A DNA stretch of 64,000 nt from Kordiimonas marina (GCF_023006325.1 NZ_JAINDF010000002.1:618252-682251); one strand, 5' to 3'. Shown: positions 1-8,183, numbered from the stretch's first letter. A program made the numbers and translations. The notes: generated by a model not told the origin, from the letters alone.

Positions 1-1
1 A

Positions 2-37
2 GAAAAGAAAAAGTCCAAGGGCGATGACGACGATTGA
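2..37 (+). CDS. C-terminal tail of a truncated upstream gene
   Basis: A reading frame open from the window edge ends in a lysine-rich stretch followed by Ser-Lys-Gly and four Asp residues, then TGA. A highly charged tail like this is common at the end of cytoplasmic proteins. Only eleven codons are visible, so neither the gene nor its function can be named, and the frame could be open by chance. Confidence 0.3.
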   Translation, partial: EKKKSKGDDDD

Positions 38-324
38 GGTCGCTGAGCTGAAGACTCGCCAGGGGGTGTGAGGCCAACTCAAGCGCCCCCTGATGATGAA
101 GATACGAACCGGGATGCCCGAGGGCCGCAACATGCGGGGCAGGGCTTTCCGGTTTTTTCTTTGGGCTGGTTTTTCTTTTCCTGATGGGAGGTTGGCTGGT
201 TCCGGGCGCGTTTTGCTGAACGCCAGATGAACAATTTCGCCGCCTTTTTGCCCTTTTCCCGCCGCATTTCCTGCGCGGGCATTTCCTATAAAATCAGTGG
301 GGCTAGGATTGCGGGAGATGAAAG

Positions 325-729
325 ATGAACCAGCATTCCAAACCGTTTGTTGCTTTTACGTTTCTTGCCGGTGCTTTGACGGCTGTGAGCCTGGTGGCGT
401 CGTCACCAGCCATGGCGGCGGGTACCGCGGGTGCCAAGGATACAAAGGCCACGGCACAGCATGAAACGCTTCTGGCCTATGCGCCTGATGCGGTCCGCAA
501 AGCCTATCTCGATAAGGTTGAGGCTTTGAAGAAACAGCAGAAGGCCGAGTGGCAGCAGCTTCAGCGGGACCATAAAACCTCGCTCTCCAACCCGCTTCTG
601 TCCAAGGATGACAGAGCGATCATGGAGAAGCAGCAGGCTGAAGAAAACAAGGCCGCGAAGGAAACCTACGCCGGTCAGCTTCAGGTGCTGCGCGAACAGT
701 ATGCGGATGAAACCGCCTCTCCGGCCTAA
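325..729 (+). CDS. Small secreted protein with Lys/Gln-rich helical body
   Basis: The 134-residue product begins with a typical Sec signal peptide: a short charged N-terminus, a hydrophobic core at about residues 8-28 and a small-residue cleavage region ending in Ala-Met-Ala-Ala near residue 32. The mature part, about 100 residues, is rich in Lys, Gln, Glu and Ala and reads as one or two long amphipathic helices, probably a coiled coil. It contains a segment with repeated Lys-Gln-Gln and Glu-Trp-Gln-Gln-Leu elements. A purine-rich GGGAG lies just before the ATG. It stands alone, with no operon partner on either side. I do not recognise the family; a periplasmic chaperone-like or structural helical protein is possible. 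Confidence 0.6.
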   Translation: MNQHSKPFVAFTFLAGALTAVSLVASSPAMAAGTAGAKDTKATAQHETLLAYAPDAVRKAYLDKVEALKKQQKAEWQQLQRDHKTSLSNPLLSKDDRAIMEKQQAEENKAAKETYAGQLQVLREQYADETASPA

Positions 730-1446
730 GCCGCGCGGCTGAACCCGGAAGACGGCGCGGCCTGTACCCCCTGGCAGCATAGTCTGCCGGGGCGGCCGCA
801 TGTCTGCCCCCCCCCTGGGCGCAGGCTTTGCGTCTACCGCGGCGCATACACCGCTGACCGCCGCCTGCAGCTTTATTCCTGACAGAAAAAGATATGGAAG
901 TCCCCGAAGGCCGGCACCTCAGGGAATGCTATAAGGGGCGCCGGTACCCTCGGGGGAGGACACATTCAATACCTACGGAGAGGAGGGGGCCGGGGGCAAC
1001 ATGGTTGGTTGGGCTGTTGCTCCCGGCCACTGGTCGGTGCCGTCCGGCATTCCTTTGGGGGGCCAGCTCGCCAAGCATCCTGGGGGGACAACGTTGACAG
1101 GCACAGGGCCAAAAATCCATCGGTGCCTTGGGCACGGCAAGAGGAACTCCACCGCTGACCAAGTGTCTGATACTGAGACGACGGGGTTGCGGAATTTGAG
1201 AATGCTTCGACCATTTTTTTTGAAAAATCTTGGCGAATATTCCCCAAGCCATTGAATATAAATAATAATATTTTTCTGTTTTGCCGGGGAGAATGCCGGT
1301 TGTCCCCGCCAAGCGCCTGATATTCCAGATGCTTTTCACGTGTGTGTGCCCGGGTATGGCCCGTCCGGCACAGGCCTTTCCGTGCCTGGAGGGGACCGCG
1401 ATAAAGCAGTTGACGGCTTCCGCGCCTTCAGTTAGAGAAAGACGTA
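730..1446. other. 717-base region with no convincing gene
   Basis: No frame here has a ribosome-binding site plus a protein-like composition; the open frames on both strands read as low-quality, Arg/Pro/Gly-rich shadows. A TTGACA lies near 1094 and a T-rich run near 1214-1221. An inverted repeat (CGGGGA...TCCCCG) lies near 1290-1316. The stretch may hold a remnant gene or an RNA, but nothing is supported. Confidence 0.4.
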
Positions 1447-1447
1447 A

Positions 1448-1474
1448 TTGAGAATCATTATTATTCTTATTATC
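1448..1474 (+). promoter_or_regulatory. Probable Fur box in front of the iron-import operon
   Basis: This very AT-rich block in GC-rich surroundings reads TTGAGAATCATTATTATTCT followed by TATTATC. It contains AGAAT...ATTCT inverted half sites and strongly resembles the Fur consensus GATAATGATAATCATTATC. It ends just before the AAGGA ribosome-binding site (1475-1479) of the cupredoxin gene, so a bound repressor would block promoter or start. The genes behind it are an FTR1 iron permease and its cupredoxin, which is the expected target class. Confidence 0.75.
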
Positions 1475-1486
1475 AAGGAACCGCCG

Positions 1487-1846
1487 ATGATCCGCTACAT
1501 GTTCTCCCCCCGGGCCGCGCTCTTTTCGCTGTTCGCACTTATGCTGCCTCTGGGCGCGCTGTCCGCGCCTGTGTCCGCCGAGGTGCCGGAATATGTCATC
1601 GTGATCAAGAATCACCAGTTCGAACCGGCGGAGTTGAAGATCCCGGCGGGGACCAAGGTGAAGCTGATTGTCCGCAATGAGGACCCGACGCCGGAAGAAT
1701 TCGAAAGCTATGACTTCAACCGCGAGAAAATCGTGCGCGGCAACAGCCAGATCAAGGTCTTCGTCGGCCCGCTCAAACCCGGTACCTACAAATTCTTCGG
1801 TGAATTCAATCCTCAAACGGCCCAGGGCCGCCTGATCGTGGAGTAA
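1487..1846 (+). CDS. Periplasmic cupredoxin, partner of the FTR1 iron permease
   Basis: The 119-residue product has a signal peptide (hydrophobic core about residues 8-25, cleavage after Val-Ser-Ala) and one cupredoxin domain of the type found beside FTR1 permeases. Visible elements are the strand with Ile-Lys-Asn-His-Gln-Phe-Glu-Pro, the Leu-Lys-Ile-Pro-Ala-Gly turn and the C-terminal Gly-Thr-Tyr-Lys-Phe-Phe-Gly-Glu-Phe strand. Such proteins are thought to bind copper or to oxidise ferrous iron for the permease. ATG 1487 is preferred over an upstream TTG because AAGGA sits 7 bases before it. The next gene starts 5 bases after its stop, so the two are one operon under the Fur box. Confidence 0.85.
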   Translation: MIRYMFSPRAALFSLFALMLPLGALSAPVSAEVPEYVIVIKNHQFEPAELKIPAGTKVKLIVRNEDPTPEEFESYDFNREKIVRGNSQIKVFVGPLKPGTYKFFGEFNPQTAQGRLIVE

Positions 1847-1851
1847 GGCTG

Positions 1852-3417
1852 ATGTTTGCCACCGCCATTATCGTGTTCCGCGAAGTGCTTGAAGCCGCGC
1901 TCATCATCGGCATCGTGCTGGCCGCCACCCGCGGTGTGCCCGCGCGCGCCCGCTGGGTTGCGGGCGGGGTGGCTGCCGGGCTCCTGGGTGCCGCCGTCGT
2001 CGCACTGTTCGCCGGGGCCATCTCCGACATGGCTGAAGGCATGGGGCAGGAATATCTCAACGCGGGCATCCTCTTGGCCGCGGTCGCCATGCTGGCCTGG
2101 CACAATATCTGGATGGCCGAACATGCGCGTGAGCTGTCGGCCCATATGAACCGGGTCGGCACGTCGGTGGCCGAAGGCGAATTGCCGATGCGGGCGCTGG
2201 CGTTCGTGGTCAGCTTCGCGGTCCTGCGTGAAGGCTCGGAAGTCGTGCTGTTCCTGTACGGCATGGCGGCAAGCGCCGGTGGTGCGTCGCAGATGGCGCT
2301 GGGCGGCGGGCTTGGCCTTCTGGCCGGGGCAGTCGTCGGCGCCGGGCTTTACCTCGGCCTTCTCCGCATCCCCACGCGCCACCTGTTCCGTGTGACCGGC
2401 TGGATGATCCTGCTGCTGGCCGCCGGTATGGCGTCCGAAGCTGCGCGCTTCCTGGTGCAGGCTGACGCACTGCCCGCGCTCAGCGCCGGCCCTCTTTGGG
2501 ACACCAGCAGTCTCCTCAGCGACAGCAACCTCATCGGCCAGGCGCTGCATACGCTTGTCGGCTATACGCCGCGGCCCCTGGGCATCCAGCTGGTGGCCTA
2601 CCTTGTTACGATTACCATTATTGGAGCTTTCATGATCCGCAAACCCCGTGCCCCGAAATTACCCCCGAAATTGCCGAAATCCGCTGGTGCCGCCGCCATT
2701 GTCCTGCTCTCGCTCAGCCTTGCGGGTGGCATGCTCACGGGCAAGCCGGCCTATGCGGGCGACAAGGTCTATAGCCCCATCGTCCACAAGGGCGAACTGG
2801 AGCTGGAATTCATCGGCCACCGTGACAAGGGCGGCGACCAGTCCCACAAGTGGGAGGTCGGCTACGGCGTGACCGACCGCTGGTCCACGGCGCTGTATCT
2901 GGAAACCGAGAAGGAGCCGGGGGACCCGTTGAAGGCCGAGGCCTTCGCCTGGGAAAACATCATCCAGCTGACCGAGCAGGGCGAACATTGGCTCGATGCC
3001 GGGCTTTACCTTGAATATGAGCACAGCATCCGGGAAGGCGGCCATGACAAGCTGGAGGGCAAGCTGCTCCTTGAGAAGGAAACCGGGCGTTTCATCAACC
3101 GCGTGAATATTATCTTCGAGAAGGAAATCTCCGGCCCCAACCCGGACGGGCTGGAACTGGGCTATGCCTGGCAGACCCGCTACCGCCTCATTCGCGCGTT
3201 CGAGTTCGGCGTCGAAGGCTTTGGCGGCTTCGGCGAGCTGAGCGAGTTCAAACCCGCGCGGGAGCAGCAGCATACGCTCGGCCCCGTCGTCGGCGGTGTG
3301 ATCCCGATCACCACCAAATGGAACTTTAAATATGAGCTCGGCTATCAGGTCGGGCTGTCGGCCGCCGCCCCAGACAACCGCGTCAAGGCGATGCTGGAGC
3401 TGGAAACCTATTTCTGA
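1852..3417 (+). CDS. FTR1-family iron permease fused to an outer-membrane-like domain
   Basis: Residues 1-260 are a seven-helix FTR1/EfeU permease with both iron-binding motifs, Arg-Glu-Val-Leu-Glu near residue 10 and Arg-Glu-Gly-Ser-Glu near residue 126. It is expected to import ferric iron across the inner membrane. From Met261 (base 2632) the frame continues without a stop into a second protein. That protein has a basic start, a hydrophobic core, an Ala-Tyr-Ala-Gly cleavage-like site near residue 303, then about 215 residues of alternating polar and aromatic strands ending in Phe (Leu-Glu-Thr-Tyr-Phe). The ending is typical of outer-membrane barrels. GGAG lies six bases before ATG 2632, so the barrel could be made separately. 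Family FTR1 proteins usually stop near residue 280, so the fusion is unusual. Confidence 0.85.
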   Translation: MFATAIIVFREVLEAALIIGIVLAATRGVPARARWVAGGVAAGLLGAAVVALFAGAISDMAEGMGQEYLNAGILLAAVAMLAWHNIWMAEHARELSAHMNRVGTSVAEGELPMRALAFVVSFAVLREGSEVVLFLYGMAASAGGASQMALGGGLGLLAGAVVGAGLYLGLLRIPTRHLFRVTGWMILLLAAGMASEAARFLVQADALPALSAGPLWDTSSLLSDSNLIGQALHTLVGYTPRPLGIQLVAYLVTITIIGAFMIRKPRAPKLPPKLPKSAGAAAIVLLSLSLAGGMLTGKPAYAGDKVYSPIVHKGELELEFIGHRDKGGDQSHKWEVGYGVTDRWSTALYLETEKEPGDPLKAEAFAWENIIQLTEQGEHWLDAGLYLEYEHSIREGGHDKLEGKLLLEKETGRFINRVNIIFEKEISGPNPDGLELGYAWQTRYRLIRAFEFGVEGFGGFGELSEFKPAREQQHTLGPVVGGVIPITTKWNFKYELGYQVGLSAAAPDNRVKAMLELETYF

Positions 3418-3441
3418 CCCTCATCCCGCCCACCGGGATTA

Positions 3442-3486
3442 ATAGCCCCCGTGAGGTCTTGCGTGGCCTTGCGGGGGTATTTTTTT
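3442..3486 (+). terminator. Rho-independent terminator of the iron operon
   Basis: A CCCCCG/CGGGGG stem (3446-3451 with 3472-3477) is followed by TATTTTTTT, 30 bases after the stop of the FTR1 fusion gene. Confidence 0.75.
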
Positions 3487-4089
3487 AGGGAGCCGGTGAA
3501 TGCGTCCCGGACAGTCGGTGCCTGCCTTTCGGGGAGCAAGGCAGGCACCAGTCCGTAAAACCCCGCCTCCGGCTTGAGCGCGCGGAGGGCATTTAACAGG
3601 GGACCGGCTGCCAAACACTGCAGTGACATGACACGGACCCGGATTTACCCGGTTCTGTGGCCGCGGCTCTCACGGGCGTTGGCACCCTCGGGGAGGAGGC
3701 CGGGTGCCGAACGCTGGGCCGGGGGCTTCGCCTTGGCGGCAGGCGTGTGTGCTGCCGCTTTGTCTTGCTCATGTCACCGCGCTTTGTGTCGGTGCCGATG
3801 ACAACAAGTTACGAAAAACGTAAATATTTGGCAAGGATAAAAATACGATATCTGTAATTTTCTGGAAGGTGCCACCAAAATCGGGCCTCCCGCCCCTATG
3901 CCGTCGCAGTCAGCGAAAGACGGCTAGGTGATCTTCCGTTAGAATTCATTCATGGGTGCGTCATCATTATAAAAACGGTTACCGCTGCGACCCTGCTGCT
4001 TGAATTCGGCTGACGCGCGTGCCTACAGTTAACGTGTTATACATATAATTCGATGTATTTTGTGGATATGGGGATCGGGAAAGGATTCT
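3487..4089. other. 600-base intergenic region with one operator-like palindrome
   Basis: No gene is supported: the open frames have Arg/Gly-rich shadow composition and lack ribosome-binding sites. The GC content falls after about 3790. That part holds the TTACG palindrome listed separately, a possible -35 TTGGCA at 3828 and AT-rich sequence running up to the next gene, so it is best read as a long 5' regulatory region. Confidence 0.5.
3809..3823. promoter_or_regulatory. TTACG-N5-CGTAA operator-like palindrome, upstream copy
   Basis: The sequence is TTACGAAAAACGTAA, identical over all 15 bases to the copy at 14036-14050 and sharing both arms with the two sites beside the S24 repressor gene. 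A possible -35 element (TTGGCA) begins five bases downstream. The first gene in that direction is the solute-binding-like protein at 4090. Confidence 0.6.
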
Positions 4090-4818
4090 ATGTTTCCAGT
4101 CGTGGCAGCGATGATGTTGGTGGCCGCCTCAGCGCAGGTGACGCCGACGGACATATCCCCACCTGTGCCGGAAGAGGCCACGGGCGGTGTCCCGTCGTTC
4201 GCGCCCCTCGATCAGTCTGACGCCAAGGCGCTCGAAATCCTGTGGCCGGTGCCCTATTATGTCAGGGCCGGCAAGGAGATGACCGGCAACAGCAAGCGGC
4301 TGGAGCTTTTGCTCAAGCAGACTGGGGTGCCGCACCGTTTTTCCTTCATGCCGATCAAACGCGCTTTCCATCTCTATGGGGCCGCCAAGGCGGGCTGCAC
4401 GCCCTACGGCAGTGTCCCGCTCACGGACGGGGATTTGATCAGCAAGCCGTTCACCTCCATCGAACAATGGTTCTATGTGCGTGCGGACGCGGGTATCCAA
4501 AAGATTGACGATATCCAGACGGCGGCGGCGCTTGAAGGCGTGAAACGTTTCTTTCGTCCCACGGGGTACGACAGGATCAGCTGGCAGTATGCGCCTTCCT
4601 ATTCAGCGCTGATGGGGATGTTGAAAAATCGCCGGGTGCAGGCGGTGACGCTGGGGCCCGGCGCGCGGAATGGTGCCGTGAAATTGCCGGACGGCGTTAC
4701 GCGCGTCGGTGACAAGCCGTTCGTGCGTATGGAGCTCAGGCTCCACTGTCGGCCGACGCCGGAAGCTCAGGCGCTGATCGACCGGATGGATGCTATCATT
4801 AAGGCGGGTGGCCGCTGA
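4090..4818 (+). CDS. Periplasmic solute-binding-like protein, copy 1
   Basis: The 242-residue product has a short signal peptide (hydrophobic residues 2-14) and a body resembling family-3 extracellular solute-binding proteins (PBP type II fold). Features include an early strand with Ile-Leu-Trp-Pro-Val-Pro-Tyr, a central Trp-Gln-Tyr-Ala-Pro-Ser-Tyr, an Ala-Val-Thr-Leu-Gly-Pro strand and a C-terminal Leu-Arg-Leu-His-Cys segment. ATG 4090 is chosen because AAAGGA sits four to five bases upstream; the longer frame has no signal peptide. It lies 33 bases before a clear paralogue and has no permease or ATPase beside it. That argues for a sensor or orphan binding protein rather than a transporter subunit. 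The ligand is unknown. Confidence 0.7.
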   Translation: MFPVVAAMMLVAASAQVTPTDISPPVPEEATGGVPSFAPLDQSDAKALEILWPVPYYVRAGKEMTGNSKRLELLLKQTGVPHRFSFMPIKRAFHLYGAAKAGCTPYGSVPLTDGDLISKPFTSIEQWFYVRADAGIQKIDDIQTAAALEGVKRFFRPTGYDRISWQYAPSYSALMGMLKNRRVQAVTLGPGARNGAVKLPDGVTRVGDKPFVRMELRLHCRPTPEAQALIDRMDAIIKAGGR

Positions 4819-4851
4819 GGGCAGATGTGCCCCTAGGCAGGAGATGGTGGC

Positions 4852-5538
4852 GTGATTTCAGCGATGACGGGGCTGGCTTTATTGGCGTCTTCTCTGGCGC
4901 CCATCCAGGACGGCCGCGGCCATGTGAGCAGCCCGGAAAGCCTGACAATCTATTGGCCTATTGCCTATTCCAGTGGAACCCAGGGCAAGAAGACGGCGGA
5001 AGCCCTCAGGTTCGAGCGGCTGCTGGGCAGCCTTTCCCTAAACCACCGGATTCATGTCACGCCAATCCGCCGCGCCTATCACCTTTATGTCGATGACCCG
5101 AATAGCTGTGTGATCTTCCGGGGCAAGCCCATTCTGGGGGGCGAGCTGACAAGCCGTGTATTCGCGATAGGTGACTATTGGCTGTATGTGCGCAAAGGGG
5201 CGGGGTTTAAACGTTGGGCGGATCTCAAAAGCGCGGGTACGCTTGAAGGCGCGGAACGCTATACGGACCCTGAAAAGACCCTGCCGGTCACGTGGCGATA
5301 CGCCCCGTCCTATGAGGCGCTGATCGCCATGGTGGAAAGCGGCCGGGTCGATGCCGTCACCCTCGGGCCGCCAGTGGAGAACGGCCTGGTGAAAATGCCG
5401 GACAATCTGGTCCGGCTGGGGGACAAGCCTTTCGTCCATCTGGAACTGAGGCTGCATTGTCACCATACGCCCGCGGCGGTGGCGCTCATTGGGGTGCTGG
5501 ACAAGATTGTCGCCGAAAAAGGCCTGCCGCCACGCTGA
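4852..5538 (+). CDS. Periplasmic solute-binding-like protein, copy 2
   Basis: The 228-residue product is a paralogue of the preceding gene. It shares the Trp-Pro opening strand, the Pro-Ile-Arg-Arg-Ala-Tyr-His-Leu-Tyr segment, Trp-Arg-Tyr-Ala-Pro-Ser-Tyr, Ala-Val-Thr-Leu-Gly-Pro and the terminal Leu-Glu-Leu-Arg-Leu-His-Cys. The start is GTG 4852, with CAGGAG nine bases upstream and a short hydrophobic leader. The pair clearly arose by tandem duplication and has since diverged widely outside the fold motifs. The two conserved Cys residues may form a disulfide. It ends 31 bases before the stop of the convergent repressor gene. Confidence 0.7.
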   Translation: MISAMTGLALLASSLAPIQDGRGHVSSPESLTIYWPIAYSSGTQGKKTAEALRFERLLGSLSLNHRIHVTPIRRAYHLYVDDPNSCVIFRGKPILGGELTSRVFAIGDYWLYVRKGAGFKRWADLKSAGTLEGAERYTDPEKTLPVTWRYAPSYEALIAMVESGRVDAVTLGPPVENGLVKMPDNLVRLGDKPFVHLELRLHCHHTPAAVALIGVLDKIVAEKGLPPR

Positions 5539-5568
5539 CGTGGCCGGATACGCGGCCCAACTGAAAGA

Positions 5569-6273
5569 TCAGGCCTTCTGGCCGATGCGGCTGTGCACCC
5601 ACAAAACCACCCCGACGATATCCTCAGCCCTGAGGGTGCCGCCTTCTGTCCTGGGGCCAAGGCCACCCGGCAGCAGGCTCAACCGCAGGCTGGCATAGGC
5701 CGGGTTCGGTGTTTCCGGCAGTGGCACCAGCCAGTCCTCACCCGCGTCGGTGCGGACATATTGGCGCAACAGCCGGGTGCCCTCCGCCGTCTTCACCAGC
5801 AGGATCGCGCCGGGGGCGATGGCGGCATAATGCAGCTTGGGATCGGCGGCGATAACCAGGCTGCCTGCCCGGATTTCCCGCGCCATCGAGCCGTCGGCCA
5901 GCATATAGCAATAAAGCCCGTCGCTGCGGCTGACGTCCGGCGGGCAGGGCACCGTGTCGAAGCCCAGGTCGGCCGGCAGGTCCGTCAGCGTGCCGTCCCC
6001 GGCCAACTGGCCCAGGATCGGCAGGCTGGTGGTTCCCGTGCCCGGCACCAGCGTGCGTTCGCCAAGCGCCAGGCTCCTCAGCAGCGACTGGGGCGACATG
6101 CCCAGAAGCTCGGAAAGCGGCATGACCTCATCGGCCTGCACTTCCCGGCTGCCTTTCAAAATATCACTCACGCGCGGCGGGGCGACCCCTAGCGCTTCGG
6201 CGACGTCCTTGAGCTTCAGGCCTTCGGCCTTCAAGGCGTCGCGCATCCATTCCTGTGTCGGCAGTTTGGCCAT
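5569..6273 (-). CDS. Phage-type repressor with HTH and S24/LexA-like C-terminal domain
   Basis: Residues 10-65 form an XRE-type helix-turn-helix (Leu-Lys-Asp-Val-Ala-Glu-Ala-Leu-Gly-Val, then Val-Ser-Asp-Ile-Leu-Lys-Gly). Residues 85-230 match the S24/LexA protease fold, with a cleavage-like Ala91-Gly92 in Gln-Leu-Ala-Gly-Asp-Gly and the nucleophile-type Ser129 in Asp-Gly-Ser-Met. The position that should carry the general-base Lys (LexA Val-Lys-Arg) aligns by eye with Leu169 in Leu-Leu-Arg, so self-cleavage is doubtful. The gene faces away from the DUF1376 gene, and two TTACG-N5-CGTAA palindromes lie between them. It probably represses itself, that gene and, through a distant copy of the site, the terminase operon. 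Confidence 0.85.
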   Translation of the reverse strand: MAKLPTQEWMRDALKAEGLKLKDVAEALGVAPPRVSDILKGSREVQADEVMPLSELLGMSPQSLLRSLALGERTLVPGTGTTSLPILGQLAGDGTLTDLPADLGFDTVPCPPDVSRSDGLYCYMLADGSMAREIRAGSLVIAADPKLHYAAIAPGAILLVKTAEGTRLLRQYVRTDAGEDWLVPLPETPNPAYASLRLSLLPGGLGPRTEGGTLRAEDIVGVVLWVHSRIGQKA

Positions 6274-6299
6274 GGTGTTTCATCCTGCAATCGCAATAA

Positions 6300-6347
6300 T
6301 TACGTTTATCGTAATTTTATAGTTGCAATAAGTTACGATTACCGTAA
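6300..6347. promoter_or_regulatory. Two TTACG-N5-CGTAA operators in the divergent promoter region
   Basis: Palindromes TTACGTTTATCGTAA (6300-6314) and TTACGATTACCGTAA (6333-6347) have centres 33 bases apart, about three helical turns, and each is preceded by GCAATA. They sit 27-74 bases upstream of the repressor start and 49-96 upstream of the start of the divergent gene. This is the classical arrangement of a phage immunity operator. Confidence 0.8.
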
Positions 6348-6395
6348 TCATAAGAGCCTAGAAAAGTCAACCTGTATCACGCGAAAGGGCCCTTG

Positions 6396-7460
6396 ATGGC
6401 TGAGTTTCCGGCGCTGCCGCTTTTTACCGACGCTTATCTCGCCGACACCCGGCACCTGACGGCGGAGGAACATGGCGCCTATCTCCTTTTGCTGATGTGC
6501 GCGTGGCGGACGCGGGGCTGCCGGCTTCGGGATGACGACCGCACGCTGGCGCGGCTTGTGGGCGTCACTGCGGCGCGCTGGCGCAAGCTTCGCCCGGTGC
6601 TGATGGACTTTTTCACCACCGAAGGCGGTTACTGGCAGCAGAAAAAACTGTGTGCCGTTTATGAAGGCGTGCAGGAACGCGTGACCCGCAACCGCGAAAA
6701 TGGCGCCAAGGGTGGCCGTGCCAAGGCCGCCAAGCTGGCGGATGACAAGCGAAAAGGTAGCGGAGCCACGAGCGGGGCCATGCCGGACGCTACTGGCGGG
6801 GCTAGCGGCGCCAAGGGTAGCCGCCGTGTTGGCCAGAAGCTGGCAACCAAAGCCAGAGTCCAGACTCCAAAACCAGAAGTGGCGGCTGCTGCCTGCCCGG
6901 ATAATGAGGATGGGGTGCCTTCGGCGCCGCCGCTTGAGCCTTCAGCCGGTGGTGTCACCGCCTGGCGTGGCCCGGTTGCAGCCGCCGCGGGCCTCACGGA
7001 GGGTGGGCTCGACCTCAGCCCGCTTCATGCCTGGCAGGCTGCGGGCGCGGATCTGGTGGCCGATGTGCTGCCGGTGATAGACCGCCTCAAACGCCGGGAA
7101 GCCGCCAAGGGCGGGAAGGCGCCCCAGTCGCTCAACTATTACACCGCCGCGGTTCTGGAGGCCCGCGATGCCCGCCTGGGCGCGGTGAAGGCAGGCGCGA
7201 GCCACGCGGAAACCCACCCCGGCGCGCCCGAAAAGCAGCCGTTCGACCGGACGTCGGCGGCCCATTGGCGGCTGTTCCTCGGCGATGCGACCAGCCGCTT
7301 CCGGGGGGATTATCTGGCCACCAACTGGCATATCGGGCCGGACCATCCGCATTTCCTGCCTGCCAGCCTGGGGCCGGATCCGCGGCTGCGGCCGAACCCG
7401 GATATTCCCGAAGATGTGTTTGCCGATTATGCGCCGGCTTTCCGCTGGCGCCGGTCGTAA
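6396..7460 (+). CDS. DUF1376 (YdaU-like) phage replication-module protein
   Basis: The N-terminal 100 residues carry the DUF1376 hallmark: Leu-Pro-Leu-Phe-Thr-Asp-Ala-Tyr-Leu-Ala-Asp-Thr, then His-Leu-Thr-Ala-Glu-Glu-His-Gly-Ala-Tyr, and the Trp-Arg-Lys-Leu-Arg-Pro helix. This is a winged-helix-like domain common in phage replication regions. Residues 105-190 are a Lys/Ala/Gly-rich linker. The C-terminal 150 residues hold a helical segment and a Trp-rich end. ATG 6396 is used, with AAAGGG upstream; the TTG just before is an alternative. It is the first gene rightward of the repressor operators, so probably an early gene. The exact function of the family is not established. Confidence 0.8.
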   Translation: MAEFPALPLFTDAYLADTRHLTAEEHGAYLLLLMCAWRTRGCRLRDDDRTLARLVGVTAARWRKLRPVLMDFFTTEGGYWQQKKLCAVYEGVQERVTRNRENGAKGGRAKAAKLADDKRKGSGATSGAMPDATGGASGAKGSRRVGQKLATKARVQTPKPEVAAAACPDNEDGVPSAPPLEPSAGGVTAWRGPVAAAAGLTEGGLDLSPLHAWQAAGADLVADVLPVIDRLKRREAAKGGKAPQSLNYYTAAVLEARDARLGAVKAGASHAETHPGAPEKQPFDRTSAAHWRLFLGDATSRFRGDYLATNWHIGPDHPHFLPASLGPDPRLRPNPDIPEDVFADYAPAFRWRRS

Positions 7461-7526
7461 CCGGACTGAGCCGCCCGCTGTTCCTCCCTTCGTATTTCCT
7501 CCCTCAAGCAGAAGGACCTGCCCTTG

Positions 7527-8060
7527 ATGATCTCAGCCAATACACCCGACCGTACGCTTCTCAAGACCGCCCGAACCCTCGCCGCCGTGACACGGCAGGA
7601 AGGGGGGCGGGACGATGCCGGGCTCAGCCTCAAGGAGAAACTGATGCCGCGGCTTGAAGGGCGGCTTGTCTCCGCCGCCTGGACGCTGCGCCGCCTGCCG
7701 GACCGCGAAGCAGGCTTCCGCCGGATGCAAGGCTGCCTGTGGCCTGAAACCGTGGCCGAGAGCAGCACATACGCCCCTGAAAGCCTGACCACATTCCAGG
7801 CCCGGCGCCGGGTGCGCATCACCGCACAGGAGATCGACGACATGCAGCCGACGCTGGACCTGCTCCAGCTTTTGCCGGACGTGACCGACCGGCGCATCCT
7901 GTTCTGGAGCGCCTGGCATCAGGACGGCGAAACACAGGCGCGGATTCCCTGGGCCAAGGTCCGCCGGTCCCTGGGGGCCAACCTGTCACGCTGGACCCTC
8001 AAGCGCCGCTATGAAGGCGGGCTCCAGTGGCTGGCGGCCATCATCGCGATGCAGGCCTGA
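7527..8060 (+). CDS. DUF6362-like phage protein with C-terminal HTH-like segment
   Basis: The 177-residue product follows the DUF1376 gene by 66 bases on the same strand. AAGGA lies 7 bases before TTG 7524 and 10 before ATG 7527, so either start is possible. The first half has Arg-rich helices with Ser-Ala-Ala-Trp-Thr-Leu-Arg-Arg-Leu-Pro. The last 50 residues (Arg-Ile-Pro-Trp-Ala-Lys-Val, Ser-Leu-Gly-Ala-Asn-Leu-Ser-Arg-Trp-Thr-Leu-Lys-Arg-Arg-Tyr) read as a DNA-binding, sigma-like or resolvase-like helix-turn-helix. That architecture fits the uncharacterised DUF6362 family seen in alphaproteobacterial prophages. The role is unknown; regulation of late genes is one guess. Confidence 0.6.
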   Translation: MISANTPDRTLLKTARTLAAVTRQEGGRDDAGLSLKEKLMPRLEGRLVSAAWTLRRLPDREAGFRRMQGCLWPETVAESSTYAPESLTTFQARRRVRITAQEIDDMQPTLDLLQLLPDVTDRRILFWSAWHQDGETQARIPWAKVRRSLGANLSRWTLKRRYEGGLQWLAAIIAMQA

Positions 8061-8183
8061 GGGCAGGGGAAGCAAGAGGCGGAAAAAGGGGCATCTCCGG
8101 CGGATTTACAGCTTATTTCGACGGTTTTGCCACTTTAAGTGTTTATGCACTTTTAACTTATTGGGCGTAGGATAATCCCCGAA

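Noticed and set aside
894..1255. Overlapping open frames on both strands in the gap before the iron operon
   Set aside because: Arg/Gly/Pro-rich composition, no ribosome-binding sites and no recognisable motif.
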